Source of the DNA: an uncultured Bacteroidales bacterium | Lineage (GTDB): Bacteria; Bacteroidota; Bacteroidia; Bacteroidales; Paludibacteraceae | Length of the DNA: 32,159 bases | Direction: 5' to 3' | Assembly (NCBI GenBank): GCA_902783545.1 | Contig: CACZRD010000131.1 | Coordinates: 1-32,159, forward strand | Part shown: piece after piece, positions 7,525-15,567 of the stretch | Numbering within the stretch: position 1 is the first letter of the stretch | Layout: each line of letters opens with the position of its first letter | Position numbers and translations under genes: made by a program | The notes under the pieces: generated by a model | What the model was told of the DNA's origin: nothing | Seen by the model: only the letters and a program-made list of their open reading frames with translations | Database searches by the model: none

Positions 7525-10500
7525 GGTAGAGGGCATTTGTTATGGAAAGTGCCACTGGTGCTGACAGGCGTAGTGGCGGGAGTGGGCTTGCTATTGCTGG
7601 TAGCAGTAGCAAGCGTTATCTATGTGCCCGCTCTCCGTTCGAAAGCGCTGGAAAAAGGTCTCACCATCGCCAACGAAAAGACTGACTACGACATTGACCT
7701 TGGCGGGATCTATCTCTCGCCGTTCCACCACTCGCCGATGGTGCTTTACCGCGCCTACCGAGGCAAGGCGGATCTGCCCATTGCAGTCGAGATTGATAGT
7801 CTGTTCGTCGGTCATCGCGGTCAAGACACTCTACTCTACACCCGTTCATTACGGCTGAAAGCCAACTTACAGGCTGCCGGCATTACAGCACCGTTCAGCG
7901 ACTTCACTTCTATTCCTATCGCCGTGGAGCAGTTGCAGTTGGACGAGACGACGTTCCACTCCGACAGTCTCATCGCTGCCGTAGGCATCGACGTTATCCT
8001 CAGGCAGTTGAAGACCTCCAGCCCCGAGCTGCTGATTGCCGAAGGCAAGTACCCGCTGCACGGACTTCGTCTCAATGATGCCGACATTGCCATCAGTCTG
8101 CGCAACACTCCCGATACCACAGCAAAAGACTCCACTCCCACGCTGATGGCGTTCGAGGTGCCCGATGGCGAGATGCATAACGTGCATTTCCGCCTCAATC
8201 CCTTAGGGCTGGATTTGCGTGTCGCTAACCTTGCAACGAATGTCTTGGCTGATGTCGGTGCCCAGCGCTATGATGCCAGAAAGATCGACATCGGTGGTCT
8301 GCGTTTCGGTCTGAACAAGCTCACTATCCCTGCAGATACGATCTACGGCAACGCCTGCGTCGATCTGGCGGCCAAGAGCATCACCAGCAGCGGGCTGCAT
8401 GTTCGGTCGGACGAGTTAGGTGCACAAGCCGACCTTGCTACGACGGAGATGAACCTTGAAACGATGCGCGTCGATGTCACAGGCGACGCACAGTACCAAG
8501 GCAGCCAGGCGCACCTGCAAGGGTTCTACGACATTGATGACCAAGCCTACGACATGTCGGTGAACGTGGAGCGGGTGAACCTCAGTCCTTTCCTTAAGGA
8601 CAGCACCCGCGTGATCCTCGCGGGCGACATCCACGCTGAGGGTAAAGGTATAGACCCTGCCTCGCCGGCGATGAAGAGCAAGGTGCAGATGCATCTGACC
8701 GATGCCGTATATGACAACATCGACGTATCCGGCGTCACCCTTGACGCTAAGTTAGCCAACAAAACAGCTTCCGGCACACTCCATCTGCCGGTCACGATGA
8801 CGGACAAGGCGCTGCGTGTGCGAGCGCAGACCGAACACCAGTTCAGCGTGAAGGACTTCATGAAACCTAAGCAGATGGCCGTTGATTACCACACGCAGAT
8901 GCGCGCGGTGCGCGTACACGCTAATGATAAGGATTGGAACGTTGATAACCTGCAGCTGAATTTTGCCACCGATACTGCCACAGCCTTGGATATGACCACC
9001 GAGGGCATGGACATCACCGCGCACAGCCCGATGCACGTGATGAAACTGGTGGATGAGATACAACCGCTGCTGAAGGCTGTCGGTGATTCGACGATCATTC
9101 GCCCCCTCACCTCGCTCACCGATCTGACGATGCTCGATACGCTCCGCCGGCTCATCCCCGAGATGGATGCAACCGTCAACCTGATGCACGGTAGTCCTGT
9201 ACAACCGATCATCGACAGCCTGGGACTGGACATACAGCAGGTGAACCTCGCGCTGGCGTCGGATAAGCAGCAGACCGATCTGACCCTATCCGCCTCCACG
9301 CCGGAAATCAATCATCCGGAGGACAGCACTGCGCTTCGTCTGCCGGCTGCCAAAGCCGCTATCGGAGTGAGGATGACGGAAGGTAATACCACTGCATCCC
9401 TCACCGCTAACTCCACACTCACAGATGGCGCGATGAGTGTACATAACCTGCGCACAGACGCTGCGCTACAGATGGATCTGAGGCGCGAGCAGCGCAACCT
9501 GTACGGCAACGGGCAACTGAAACTGGACAATATCAATTATGCAAACAAGGATTTAGGCAGTCACGCTGTTAACCTACAGATAGAGCCCTCGTCACTCTAC
9601 GCAGACGCCCTGCGCGCAGGCATCTACTTGGATACTGTTCCGCTGGAGCTCGTGAAGAGTTTCGTCACGCTCAAGGATATTGATCTGCACGGCGCCGTAC
9701 GCGCATCCGCATCGGTGGACGGTCTGCCGAATAAGAAAGATATATCCGCTGAAGTACTGCCACTCGGCGTGAGTGCCGAATACACACCTTATCAGGCGAC
9801 CTTCAGTCTCGGGCAGACACCGATCGTGATGGCGCATAACCATGTCGATCTCAACGGACTGCCAATCTATGCTGTGGATAGCAGCTATCTGTCCCTCACC
9901 GGTGGTCTGGATCTGGACAGCATGCACGTGGATATCACCCTTGCCGCCGATAGTTTTGCGCCGGTCAAACTGACGCAAGGCGGTCCGTTCCCTGTCTATG
10001 GCGAGTTAGCAACCGACATCCGAGGTAAGGTGACCGGTCCGCTGGACAGCATAGTCGCTGATGTCGATGTGACACTTTTACCCGTCACCGACATCACCTA
10101 CCCCATTGATAAGAAGAACCTCGCGCAGGTCAAGCCGCACGGTACGGTCAATGCGCGCTACTGCACCAAAGAAGGCAATCTGAACCTCGGCGGACGCGTC
10201 AATGTCGATGACGGATTTATTCGTTACTCGCCCAAAGCCTACCCGATTATGCCTTTCCATGTAGATTCAGGCAGTCATGTGCTACTCCGCGGACCGATAA
10301 GCAAAACGCAGCTTAACGTCTCTGCATCGCAACAGGTGAAAGCCGATGTCGAGTCCAACGGTGAAGAGACGCGCCGAGTAGATTTCACTACCGGCGTGCG
10401 CGTGAACGGCGAACTGGATTCGTTAGGCATTGGCAGCATAGGATTCTTCCTCGAAGCCCCCGATGACGAGACGATAACACGCGAACTCGCTTCCCTGGAC

Positions 10501-12324
10501 GAAGAGACGCGCGAAGGACTGGCAGCCACGCTGCTTGCAACTGGTATGTACGTGGGCGAAAGCAATGTTGCCGCACAACGCGACGGCTATGCCCTGTCGT
10601 CTATCATCAACAGCCGCATCAATGCCGCTATGGCAAACTCCAAAATGGGAAAGTTCATGGATGTGGATATCAGTAGCGGGCAGACGTCACATGCTGGAGG
10701 CAAGACAAATGCCACTAACATATCAATCAGCAAGTCGTTCCTCAATGACAGACTGCGTGTAACGCTCGGCTCAACCTTGACGGATAATCCCGAAATCAAC
10801 GACGCCAAAGGGTTCTTCATGAACTTCTCTGCCGACTACAAACTGACCAAGGACGGTAACGTGGCCTTGCGTCTGTATGCACAACGCGACTTCAACAACA
10901 TCCTCGAGGGCGAACTCTATAAGTCCGGCCTTGCCGTGCGCACTACGAAAGAATGGCGTCGCCGCGAGTTGTTCAATGGGGATACAATCACCCGTACGTA
11001 CGGCATTGCTGCCGATGCCGGCATAGCCTATCGTTCGAACAACAGCTTAGGTCCCGACCTCACACTCAAGTCGTCGATCAAGAACCTGCTCGGCAAAGGT
11101 GAGACATTCACGCTCAAGGGCAATGGTTCGTACTTCTGGGCGCTGCGTAACCGTCACCCGGGTGACCCGAAGAAGACAGACACCTACAAACTCGGAGCTA
11201 ACGCCTCGCTGATCTTCCCGTACCTGCATTGGGCGGGGGATAACAATCCCGAGGGCGACACCCGTTACATGCTTGGCTACCAATACGAGAACATCGCCGG
11301 AGGCTATGGTGTGCATAAGTTCACCGGCTCGTTCACGTACTTCATCCACTCCCCGAACAACGACTATGTCACCCACGCCTTCACGCCGTTCTCGCTGTCA
11401 GTGGTGCTGATGAAAGCCGAGTCCGACAGTCTGCTCAACAAAGCCGCCGAGTACCCGCAACTGATCAAGGTCATAGCAGGCAATGAGTTCGTACCGTCTA
11501 TCAGTTATAACTTCCTCTATGATGACTACCGCGCCAAGCAAGGCGTGAACACCTTCCTCAACCTCGGCGTCAAGGAATCCGGTAACCTGATCAATGCCCT
11601 CTATTGTCTCGGCGGACACAAGTGGGATGAGAAAGAAAAGAAACTGGGCAACATCACCTTCAACCAGTTCGTCAAACTTACTGCCGAGTTGCGTAACAAA
11701 TTCAATTTCACAGATAAGGTTTGTATCGCCACGCGTCTGTACGCCGGAGCGAATATACCGCTGGGCAGCTCAACGGCTGCCCCGCTCTCCGAAGCGTTCT
11801 ATACCGGTGGCCCGCACAGCCTGCGTGCCGCAGCACCGTATTCCTACGGACCGGGAAACTTCTACTCCGCCAAATACAATCAGAACTTCTTCCACTCCGG
11901 TGATGTCAAACTCGAGGCGAACATCGAGCTTCGGTTCCCCATCGTCTGGAAGCTCTATGGAGCAGCATTCGTCGATGCGGGCAACGTCTGGAACTGGTAC
12001 TCTGCCTCTCAACTGTTCAAAGTTGCCGGCATTGATGATTATGTCGAGCGATTGAAGCTTCCCGGCGAACTGTACGACGGCATACTTGACAACCCCGACT
12101 TGGCGCGTCAGATCGCCCTCGGCACGGGTGCAGGTCTCAGACTCGACATCGACGGACTCGTTGTCCGGCTCGACATCGGTGTGGGCATCCATGCGCCCTA
12201 TCAGACCTACAAATATGACAAGAACTGGAAGACCGACTACACCAAGCCGATCACGACCTATTATAATATTCCTTCAGTGCTTGACGGATTGCGCTTCAAC
12301 TTCGGCATAGGCTACCCGTTCTGA
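7522..12324 (+). CDS. TamB-like protein fused to an Omp85/TamL-like outer-membrane barrel
   Basis: 1600 residues. An N-terminal membrane anchor (about residues 8-32) is followed by a very long beta-rich chain (35-1100) of the AsmA/TamB type. The conserved TamB C-terminal domain (about 870-1150) is visible: LNLGGRVNVDDGFIRYSPK, then GYALSSIINSRINAAMANSK, then NFNNILEGEL-like ending at residues 1127-1131. The chain then continues with about 445 residues of an Omp85 barrel of the TamL/BamA class: FYTGGPHSLRAAAPYSYGPG (GGPHSLRA 1429-1436), DVKLEANIELRFPIVWKLYG, VDAGNVW (1484-1490) and the terminal GIGYPF. TamB normally forms a periplasmic lipid conduit to a separate TamA/TamL. No POTRA domains are seen. 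The start is TTG 7522: a stop lies at 7516-7518 and there is no in-frame ATG near. Confidence 0.85.
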   Translation: MGRGHLLWKVPLVLTGVVAGVGLLLLVAVASVIYVPALRSKALEKGLTIANEKTDYDIDLGGIYLSPFHHSPMVLYRAYRGKADLPIAVEIDSLFVGHRGQDTLLYTRSLRLKANLQAAGITAPFSDFTSIPIAVEQLQLDETTFHSDSLIAAVGIDVILRQLKTSSPELLIAEGKYPLHGLRLNDADIAISLRNTPDTTAKDSTPTLMAFEVPDGEMHNVHFRLNPLGLDLRVANLATNVLADVGAQRYDARKIDIGGLRFGLNKLTIPADTIYGNACVDLAAKSITSSGLHVRSDELGAQADLATTEMNLETMRVDVTGDAQYQGSQAHLQGFYDIDDQAYDMSVNVERVNLSPFLKDSTRVILAGDIHAEGKGIDPASPAMKSKVQMHLTDAVYDNIDVSGVTLDAKLANKTASGTLHLPVTMTDKALRVRAQTEHQFSVKDFMKPKQMAVDYHTQMRAVRVHANDKDWNVDNLQLNFATDTATALDMTTEGMDITAHSPMHVMKLVDEIQPLLKAVGDSTIIRPLTSLTDLTMLDTLRRLIPEMDATVNLMHGSPVQPIIDSLGLDIQQVNLALASDKQQTDLTLSASTPEINHPEDSTALRLPAAKAAIGVRMTEGNTTASLTANSTLTDGAMSVHNLRTDAALQMDLRREQRNLYGNGQLKLDNINYANKDLGSHAVNLQIEPSSLYADALRAGIYLDTVPLELVKSFVTLKDIDLHGAVRASASVDGLPNKKDISAEVLPLGVSAEYTPYQATFSLGQTPIVMAHNHVDLNGLPIYAVDSSYLSLTGGLDLDSMHVDITLAADSFAPVKLTQGGPFPVYGELATDIRGKVTGPLDSIVADVDVTLLPVTDITYPIDKKNLAQVKPHGTVNARYCTKEGNLNLGGRVNVDDGFIRYSPKAYPIMPFHVDSGSHVLLRGPISKTQLNVSASQQVKADVESNGEETRRVDFTTGVRVNGELDSLGIGSIGFFLEAPDDETITRELASLDEETREGLAATLLATGMYVGESNVAAQRDGYALSSIINSRINAAMANSKMGKFMDVDISSGQTSHAGGKTNATNISISKSFLNDRLRVTLGSTLTDNPEINDAKGFFMNFSADYKLTKDGNVALRLYAQRDFNNILEGELYKSGLAVRTTKEWRRRELFNGDTITRTYGIAADAGIAYRSNNSLGPDLTLKSSIKNLLGKGETFTLKGNGSYFWALRNRHPGDPKKTDTYKLGANASLIFPYLHWAGDNNPEGDTRYMLGYQYENIAGGYGVHKFTGSFTYFIHSPNNDYVTHAFTPFSLSVVLMKAESDSLLNKAAEYPQLIKVIAGNEFVPSISYNFLYDDYRAKQGVNTFLNLGVKESGNLINALYCLGGHKWDEKEKKLGNITFNQFVKLTAELRNKFNFTDKVCIATRLYAGANIPLGSSTAAPLSEAFYTGGPHSLRAAAPYSYGPGNFYSAKYNQNFFHSGDVKLEANIELRFPIVWKLYGAAFVDAGNVWNWYSASQLFKVAGIDDYVERLKLPGELYDGILDNPDLARQIALGTGAGLRLDIDGLVVRLDIGVGIHAPYQTYKYDKNWKTDYTKPITTYYNIPSVLDGLRFNFGIGYPF

Positions 12325-12388
12325 TGAGTCGTGCGCCGACTTGCTCATTTGGCATTTTGCACTAATATTGCATTTTTCTTTGCGAAAG

Positions 12389-12420
12389 TTTGCATATATG
12401 GATTTTTTTTCGTACCTTTG
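12389..12420 (+). promoter_or_regulatory. Bacteroidota-type promoter of the SPOR-folE operon
   Basis: TTTG 12389-12392 and TACCTTTG 12413-12420 are separated by 20 nt. The promoter is 40 bases before the predicted SPOR-protein start, which excludes the upstream ATG of that frame at 12331. Confidence 0.82.
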
Positions 12421-12459
12421 TACGCTAATCCGAATTGTAAAGGTTTGGCACTATGTACA

Positions 12460-12984
12460 ATGATGAAACATTCTGCTATCTATATCGCCCTGCTCACGTT
12501 GCTCTTTACCCTACCCGTGTACGGTCAAGAGGCAGCCACAAGCGTCCCTGCTGAAGCCGAGGCAACCGACACCATCGCGTTGTCCGTGGATACGGTGCAG
12601 CCGGTTGTACTGACTTATCCGCAGATTCTACTGGATATGCCCGCCGTACATGTGGAGCAAGACAGCCTGATTACCTTGCTTATGGAGGAGAAGATCGCCG
12701 GCATCGAGCGCGGTGAGACAGAGCGTGCCGGATTCCGCGTGCAGGTATATAGCAGCAACCACCCGCATCGCGGCAAGTCGGAAGCGCTAATCATCGAGCA
12801 ACGCATCCAGCAGGCAATCAATGTGCCGGTGTACGTCATCTACGCCTCACCCTCATGGAAGGTGCGTCTGGGTGACTTCCTCACCGAGCAGCAAGCGGCG
12901 GAGTTCAGAGATATGTTCAAAGGCCTGTTCCCCGACCTGGCCGACTACACCTATATCGTACGGGATCAAGTGAAGGTGAGATAG
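12460..12984 (+). CDS. SPOR-domain protein, secreted
   Basis: 174 residues from ATG 12460 (a second ATG at 12463 is equally possible). The frame extends to 12331 but that part contains the promoter. The signal peptide KHSAIYIALLTLLFTLPVYG is followed by a short linker rich in A, T and V. A C-terminal SPOR domain covers about residues 85-170: GFRVQVYSSNHPHRGKSEA, VYVIYASPSWKVRLGDF, then AEFRDMFKGLFPDLADYTYI. SPOR domains bind denuded glycan strands of peptidoglycan, usually at the division septum, so this is probably a periplasmic cell-wall-associated protein. It is followed by folE after 28 bases in what appears to be one operon. Confidence 0.87.
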   Translation: MMKHSAIYIALLTLLFTLPVYGQEAATSVPAEAEATDTIALSVDTVQPVVLTYPQILLDMPAVHVEQDSLITLLMEEKIAGIERGETERAGFRVQVYSSNHPHRGKSEALIIEQRIQQAINVPVYVIYASPSWKVRLGDFLTEQQAAEFRDMFKGLFPDLADYTYIVRDQVKVR

Positions 12985-13003
12985 CCAAGAGCCAAAAGCC
13001 AAA
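12983..13003 (+). repeat. 7-bp word array (AGCCAAA) at the SPOR gene stop codon
   Basis: AGCCAAG 12983-12989, AGCCAAA 12990-12996 and AGCCAAA 12997-13003. The first two bases belong to the TAG stop of the SPOR gene (12982-12984), and the array ends 9 bases before the folE ATG. The same word family occurs at 14708-14735. Confidence 0.8.
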
Positions 13004-13012
13004 ATTTAAAAT

Positions 13013-13606
13013 ATGGACTTACAAGCATTTAATCCAAGAGTGGAAGTGACGGATGCCATTTCCTCGAATGTAGAACAGATCATCCGCGTGCTCGGCGAAG
13101 ACCCCGAACGCGAAGGGCTGAAGCGCACGCCGCACCGTGTGGGCAAGTCCCTGCAGTTCTTGACTAAGGGATACAACGAAGACCCCGAGGCTATTCTACG
13201 CTCGGCGTTGTTCGAGGAAGATTACCGCCAGATGGTAGTGGTTAAGGATATCGAGTTCTACTCGCTGTGCGAACACCATATGCTCCCGTTCTTCGGAAAG
13301 GCGCATGTGGCGTACATCCCAAACGGTCGGATCACCGGACTAAGTAAGATCGCCCGCGTAGTCGATGTGTTCGCACGCCGCTTGCAGGTACAGGAGCGTC
13401 TGACCACGGAGATCAAGGACTGCATCCAGCGCACGCTCAACCCCTTAGGCGTAATGGTAGTCATCGAGGCGGAGCACCTGTGTATGCAGATGCGAGGCGT
13501 ACAAAAGCAACACTCGCTCACCGTCACTTCGGATTTCACGGGAGCATTCAATCGCAAGGAAACACGACAGGAGTTCTTGAACCTGATTATGAATAAGCCC
13601 GCATAG
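13013..13606 (+). CDS. folE: GTP cyclohydrolase I
   Basis: 197 residues, normal length. The enzyme converts GTP to 7,8-dihydroneopterin triphosphate, the first step of folate (and queuosine precursor) synthesis, as a homodecamer in the cytosol. The zinc and active-site segment [20 protein letters not shown], the motif [20 protein letters not shown] and [12 protein letters not shown] are all present, with the expected zinc ligands Cys and His in SLCEHH and Cys in EHLCM. It is second in the operon after the SPOR gene. Its last 20 bases overlap the 3' end of the convergent smpB gene. Confidence 0.97.
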   Translation: MDLQAFNPRVEVTDAISSNVEQIIRVLGEDPEREGLKRTPHRVGKSLQFLTKGYNEDPEAILRSALFEEDYRQMVVVKDIEFYSLCEHHMLPFFGKAHVAYIPNGRITGLSKIARVVDVFARRLQVQERLTTEIKDCIQRTLNPLGVMVVIEAEHLCMQMRGVQKQHSLTVTSDFTGAFNRKETRQEFLNLIMNKPA

Positions 13607-14048
13607 TACGGCTCATCTCACGCCGGTCATCTGCCTCACGCAGGGACTGGCGTTTATCGTAACTGTGCTTGCCCTGACACAGGGCTATTTCGAGTTTGGC
13701 GAGACCCTTGTCATTGATGAACATCCGGAGCGGAATAATCGTCTTACCAGTATCTTTTGTTGCTTTCTGCAGTTTGCGCAGTTCGCGTTTATTGAGCAGC
13801 AGTTTGCGGTCACGCAGTACATCGTGGTTCGCGTAGCTGCCAAACTGATATTGGGCTATATGCATCTGCTTGGCATATAACTCACTGCCCACGAACTGAC
13901 AATACGAGTCTGCAAGGCTCGCCTTCGACTCACGAATGGACTTGATCTCCGTACCGAACAACTGGATACCGGCAGTATAACGCTCCAGTATCTCGTAGTC
14001 GAAGGTGGCGCGACGGTTCTTGATATTTACTTCGCTCTTTAGACGCAA
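13587..14048 (-). CDS. smpB: SsrA-binding protein SmpB
   Basis: 153 residues. SmpB binds tmRNA and delivers it to stalled ribosomes. [42 protein letters not shown] and [21 protein letters not shown] are characteristic, and the basic tail ([14 protein letters not shown]) fits the part that enters the empty mRNA channel. The start is assigned to TTG at 14048: no in-frame ATG lies between it and the upstream stop at 14070-14072, though the preceding ATT codon cannot be ruled out. A 7-bp repeat array directly precedes the start. The gene is divergent from the DUF5606 gene and convergent with folE. Confidence 0.95.
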   Translation of the reverse strand: MRLKSEVNIKNRRATFDYEILERYTAGIQLFGTEIKSIRESKASLADSYCQFVGSELYAKQMHIAQYQFGSYANHDVLRDRKLLLNKRELRKLQKATKDTGKTIIPLRMFINDKGLAKLEIALCQGKHSYDKRQSLREADDRREMSRTMRAYS

Positions 14049-14053
14049 AATGT

Positions 14054-14081
14054 AGTTATTAGTTAACAGTTAACAATTAAT
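14054..14081 (-). repeat. 7-bp word array (AGTTAAC) in the smpB leader
   Basis: On the plus strand: AGTTATT 14054-14060, AGTTAAC 14061-14067, AGTTAAC 14068-14074, AATTAAT 14075-14081. It lies 5 bases upstream of the smpB start and contains the in-frame stop that delimits the reading frame. Confidence 0.65.
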
Positions 14082-14107
14082 ATTTGCACTTTTCACAAAA
14101 AATCGCA

Positions 14108-14139
14108 CAAAGTTACAAAAAGATTTGCAAATTTGCAAA
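14108..14139 (-). promoter_or_regulatory. smpB: Bacteroidota-type promoter of smpB
   Basis: Read on the minus strand, TTTG (14136-14139) and TAACTTTG (14108-14115) are spaced by exactly 20 nt. The -33 part overlaps that of the divergent promoter at 14124-14155. Confidence 0.72.
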
Positions 14140-14155
14140 TTTTTTTTTACCTTTG
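14124..14155 (+). promoter_or_regulatory. Bacteroidota-type promoter of the DUF5606 operon
   Basis: TTTG 14124-14127 and TACCTTTG 14148-14155 are spaced by 20 nt, 18 bases before the chosen ATG at 14173. An upstream in-frame ATG at 14125 lies inside this promoter and is rejected as a start. Confidence 0.82.
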
Positions 14156-14172
14156 TCGAAAATTTTAGTTCT

Positions 14173-14706
14173 ATGTTAAAAAATATTCTCGCAATCACCG
14201 GCAAGCCGGGTTTGTACAAGTTAATCAGTCGCGGCACGAACATGCTCATCGTCGAGTCACTCGTTGACGGCAAGCGTATGCCGACCTACGCACGTGATAA
14301 GATCGTTTCGCTGGCAGAGGTGTCGATGTACACCACGGGTGAGGATATCTCCTTGAGCGAAGTACTGAATGCAGCCGGCAAGAAATACAGCTTCAAAGCT
14401 ATCGAACTCGATGCCAAGAAAGCCGACAACGAGCAGTTGCGTGCATTCTTCGCAGAGGTGCTGCCTAACTTCGACCGTGACCGCGTTTATCCGTCGGATA
14501 TCCGTAAGTTCGTGGCTTGGTACAACCTGCTCATCGCTGCCGGATTCACGGACTTCACTATCCTGGAGGATGAGGAAGGCAAAGAAGCCGTAGCAGCTCA
14601 GGAAGAGAAGAAGGCTGTCAAAAAAGAAGCGCCCAAAGCTTCCGTCAAGACCAGCAAATCGGCTGCCAGTAGCGTGAAGACAGGCGTAGGCACTAAAAGA
14701 GGATAA
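14173..14706 (+). CDS. DUF5606 family protein
   Basis: 177 residues from ATG 14173. The N-terminal region LKNILAITGKPGLYKLISRG, NMLIVESLVDGKRMPTYARD and KIVSLAEVSMYTTGEDISL match the DUF5606 family, a conserved cytosolic protein of Bacteroidota without established function. A helical second half with FDRDRVYPSDIRKFVAWYNLL follows. From about residue 138 the chain turns into a low-complexity tail of A, K, E, S and V ending VGTKRG, probably disordered. It begins an operon with the Nif3 and zinc-ribbon genes. This neighbourhood recurs in my memory of Bacteroidales genomes, but I cannot verify it here. Confidence 0.88.
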   Translation: MLKNILAITGKPGLYKLISRGTNMLIVESLVDGKRMPTYARDKIVSLAEVSMYTTGEDISLSEVLNAAGKKYSFKAIELDAKKADNEQLRAFFAEVLPNFDRDRVYPSDIRKFVAWYNLLIAAGFTDFTILEDEEGKEAVAAQEEKKAVKKEAPKASVKTSKSAASSVKTGVGTKRG

Positions 14707-14707
14707 A

Positions 14708-14735
14708 AGCCAATAGCCAACGGCCACCAGCCAAT
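14708..14735 (+). repeat. 7-bp word array (AGCCAAN) joining DUF5606 and Nif3 genes
   Basis: AGCCAAT 14708-14714, AGCCAAC 14715-14721, GGCCACC 14722-14728, AGCCAAT 14729-14735. The array starts one base after the TAA stop (14704-14706) and its last two bases are the AT of the next start codon (14734-14736). It therefore fills the spacer completely. Confidence 0.85.
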
Positions 14736-15507
14736 GGTTCTAAAAGAAATAATTGATATCATAGAATCTGTCGCTCCACGGAGACAGCAAGAGGCGTGGG
14801 ACAATTCGGGGCTGCAGGTTGGCGATGTTAGCAGGGAGATACACTCTGTACTGCTATCGGTGGATGTATCCGAAGCGGTCGTCGCCGAGGCGATAAAGGA
14901 AGGTTGTGATATGATCATATCGCACCATCCTTTGCTTTTTCACGGGCTCAAACACCTGACTGGCTCCACGCCGCAAGAACGCTGCGTAGCGCAGGCTATA
15001 CGCCACAACATAGCTATCTACTCCTCGCACACCAGCATGGACAAAGCCCTGCGTGGCGTGTCAGGACGCATGGCGGAGCAGTTAGGCTTACAGGACATTC
15101 GTATCCTTGTGCCCTCGCCCGAAGACAGCCATGTGGGCTTAGGCGTCATCGGCACGCTGCCCAAACCAGTCCTCTGGTCAGCTTGGCTCAAGCTGGTTCA
15201 ACAGACGTTCGGCGCGGACTACGTGCGCTACACCGAACCCGTCACACCGACCATCAGCCGTGTGGCGCTATGCGGTGGTGCAGGCGCGGAGTTCATTCCC
15301 GAGGCCATAGCCGCCGGAGCGGATACCTACCTGACTGCCGACATGAAGTACCACGATATGCAAGCCGCAGCCGGGCAGATCATGGCGGTGGATATCGACC
15401 ATTGGGTATCTGAGCACTTCACACGTGACATCTTCGCCGAGTTGCTCCGCGACAAAGTGGAGGTCAGAATATCAGAGGCGGATGTATCGCCGATTCACAT
15501 CTTATAA
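14734..15507 (+). CDS. Nif3-like dinuclear metal centre protein (YbgI/YqfO family)
   Basis: 257 residues, matching the short form of the family without the inserted PII-like domain. The metal-site segments are visible: CDMIISHHPLLFHGLKHL (His-His pair), YSSHTSMDKALRGVSGRMAE, and near the end DIDHWVSEHFTRDIF, with His and Glu. The N-terminus VLKEIIDIIESVAPRRQQEAWDNSGLQVGD is typical. The family folds into a hexameric toroid with two metal ions per subunit. It has been annotated as GTP cyclohydrolase I type 2, but its function is unsettled. It is second in the DUF5606 operon and is followed after 60 bases by the zinc-ribbon gene, a pairing widespread in bacteria. Confidence 0.93.
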   Translation: MVLKEIIDIIESVAPRRQQEAWDNSGLQVGDVSREIHSVLLSVDVSEAVVAEAIKEGCDMIISHHPLLFHGLKHLTGSTPQERCVAQAIRHNIAIYSSHTSMDKALRGVSGRMAEQLGLQDIRILVPSPEDSHVGLGVIGTLPKPVLWSAWLKLVQQTFGADYVRYTEPVTPTISRVALCGGAGAEFIPEAIAAGADTYLTADMKYHDMQAAAGQIMAVDIDHWVSEHFTRDIFAELLRDKVEVRISEADVSPIHIL

Positions 15508-15513
15508 GCTCGA

Positions 15514-15545
15514 TATATCGAAAAATCGATTTATCGAAATATCGA
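15514..15545 (+). repeat. 8-bp word array (nnnATCGA) between Nif3 and zinc-ribbon genes
   Basis: Units tatatcga 15514-15521, aaaatcga 15522-15529, tttatcga 15530-15537, aatatcga 15538-15545. The array begins 6 bases after the Nif3 stop. Confidence 0.7.
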
Positions 15546-15567
15546 AAATACTAAATCACAAAGAATA

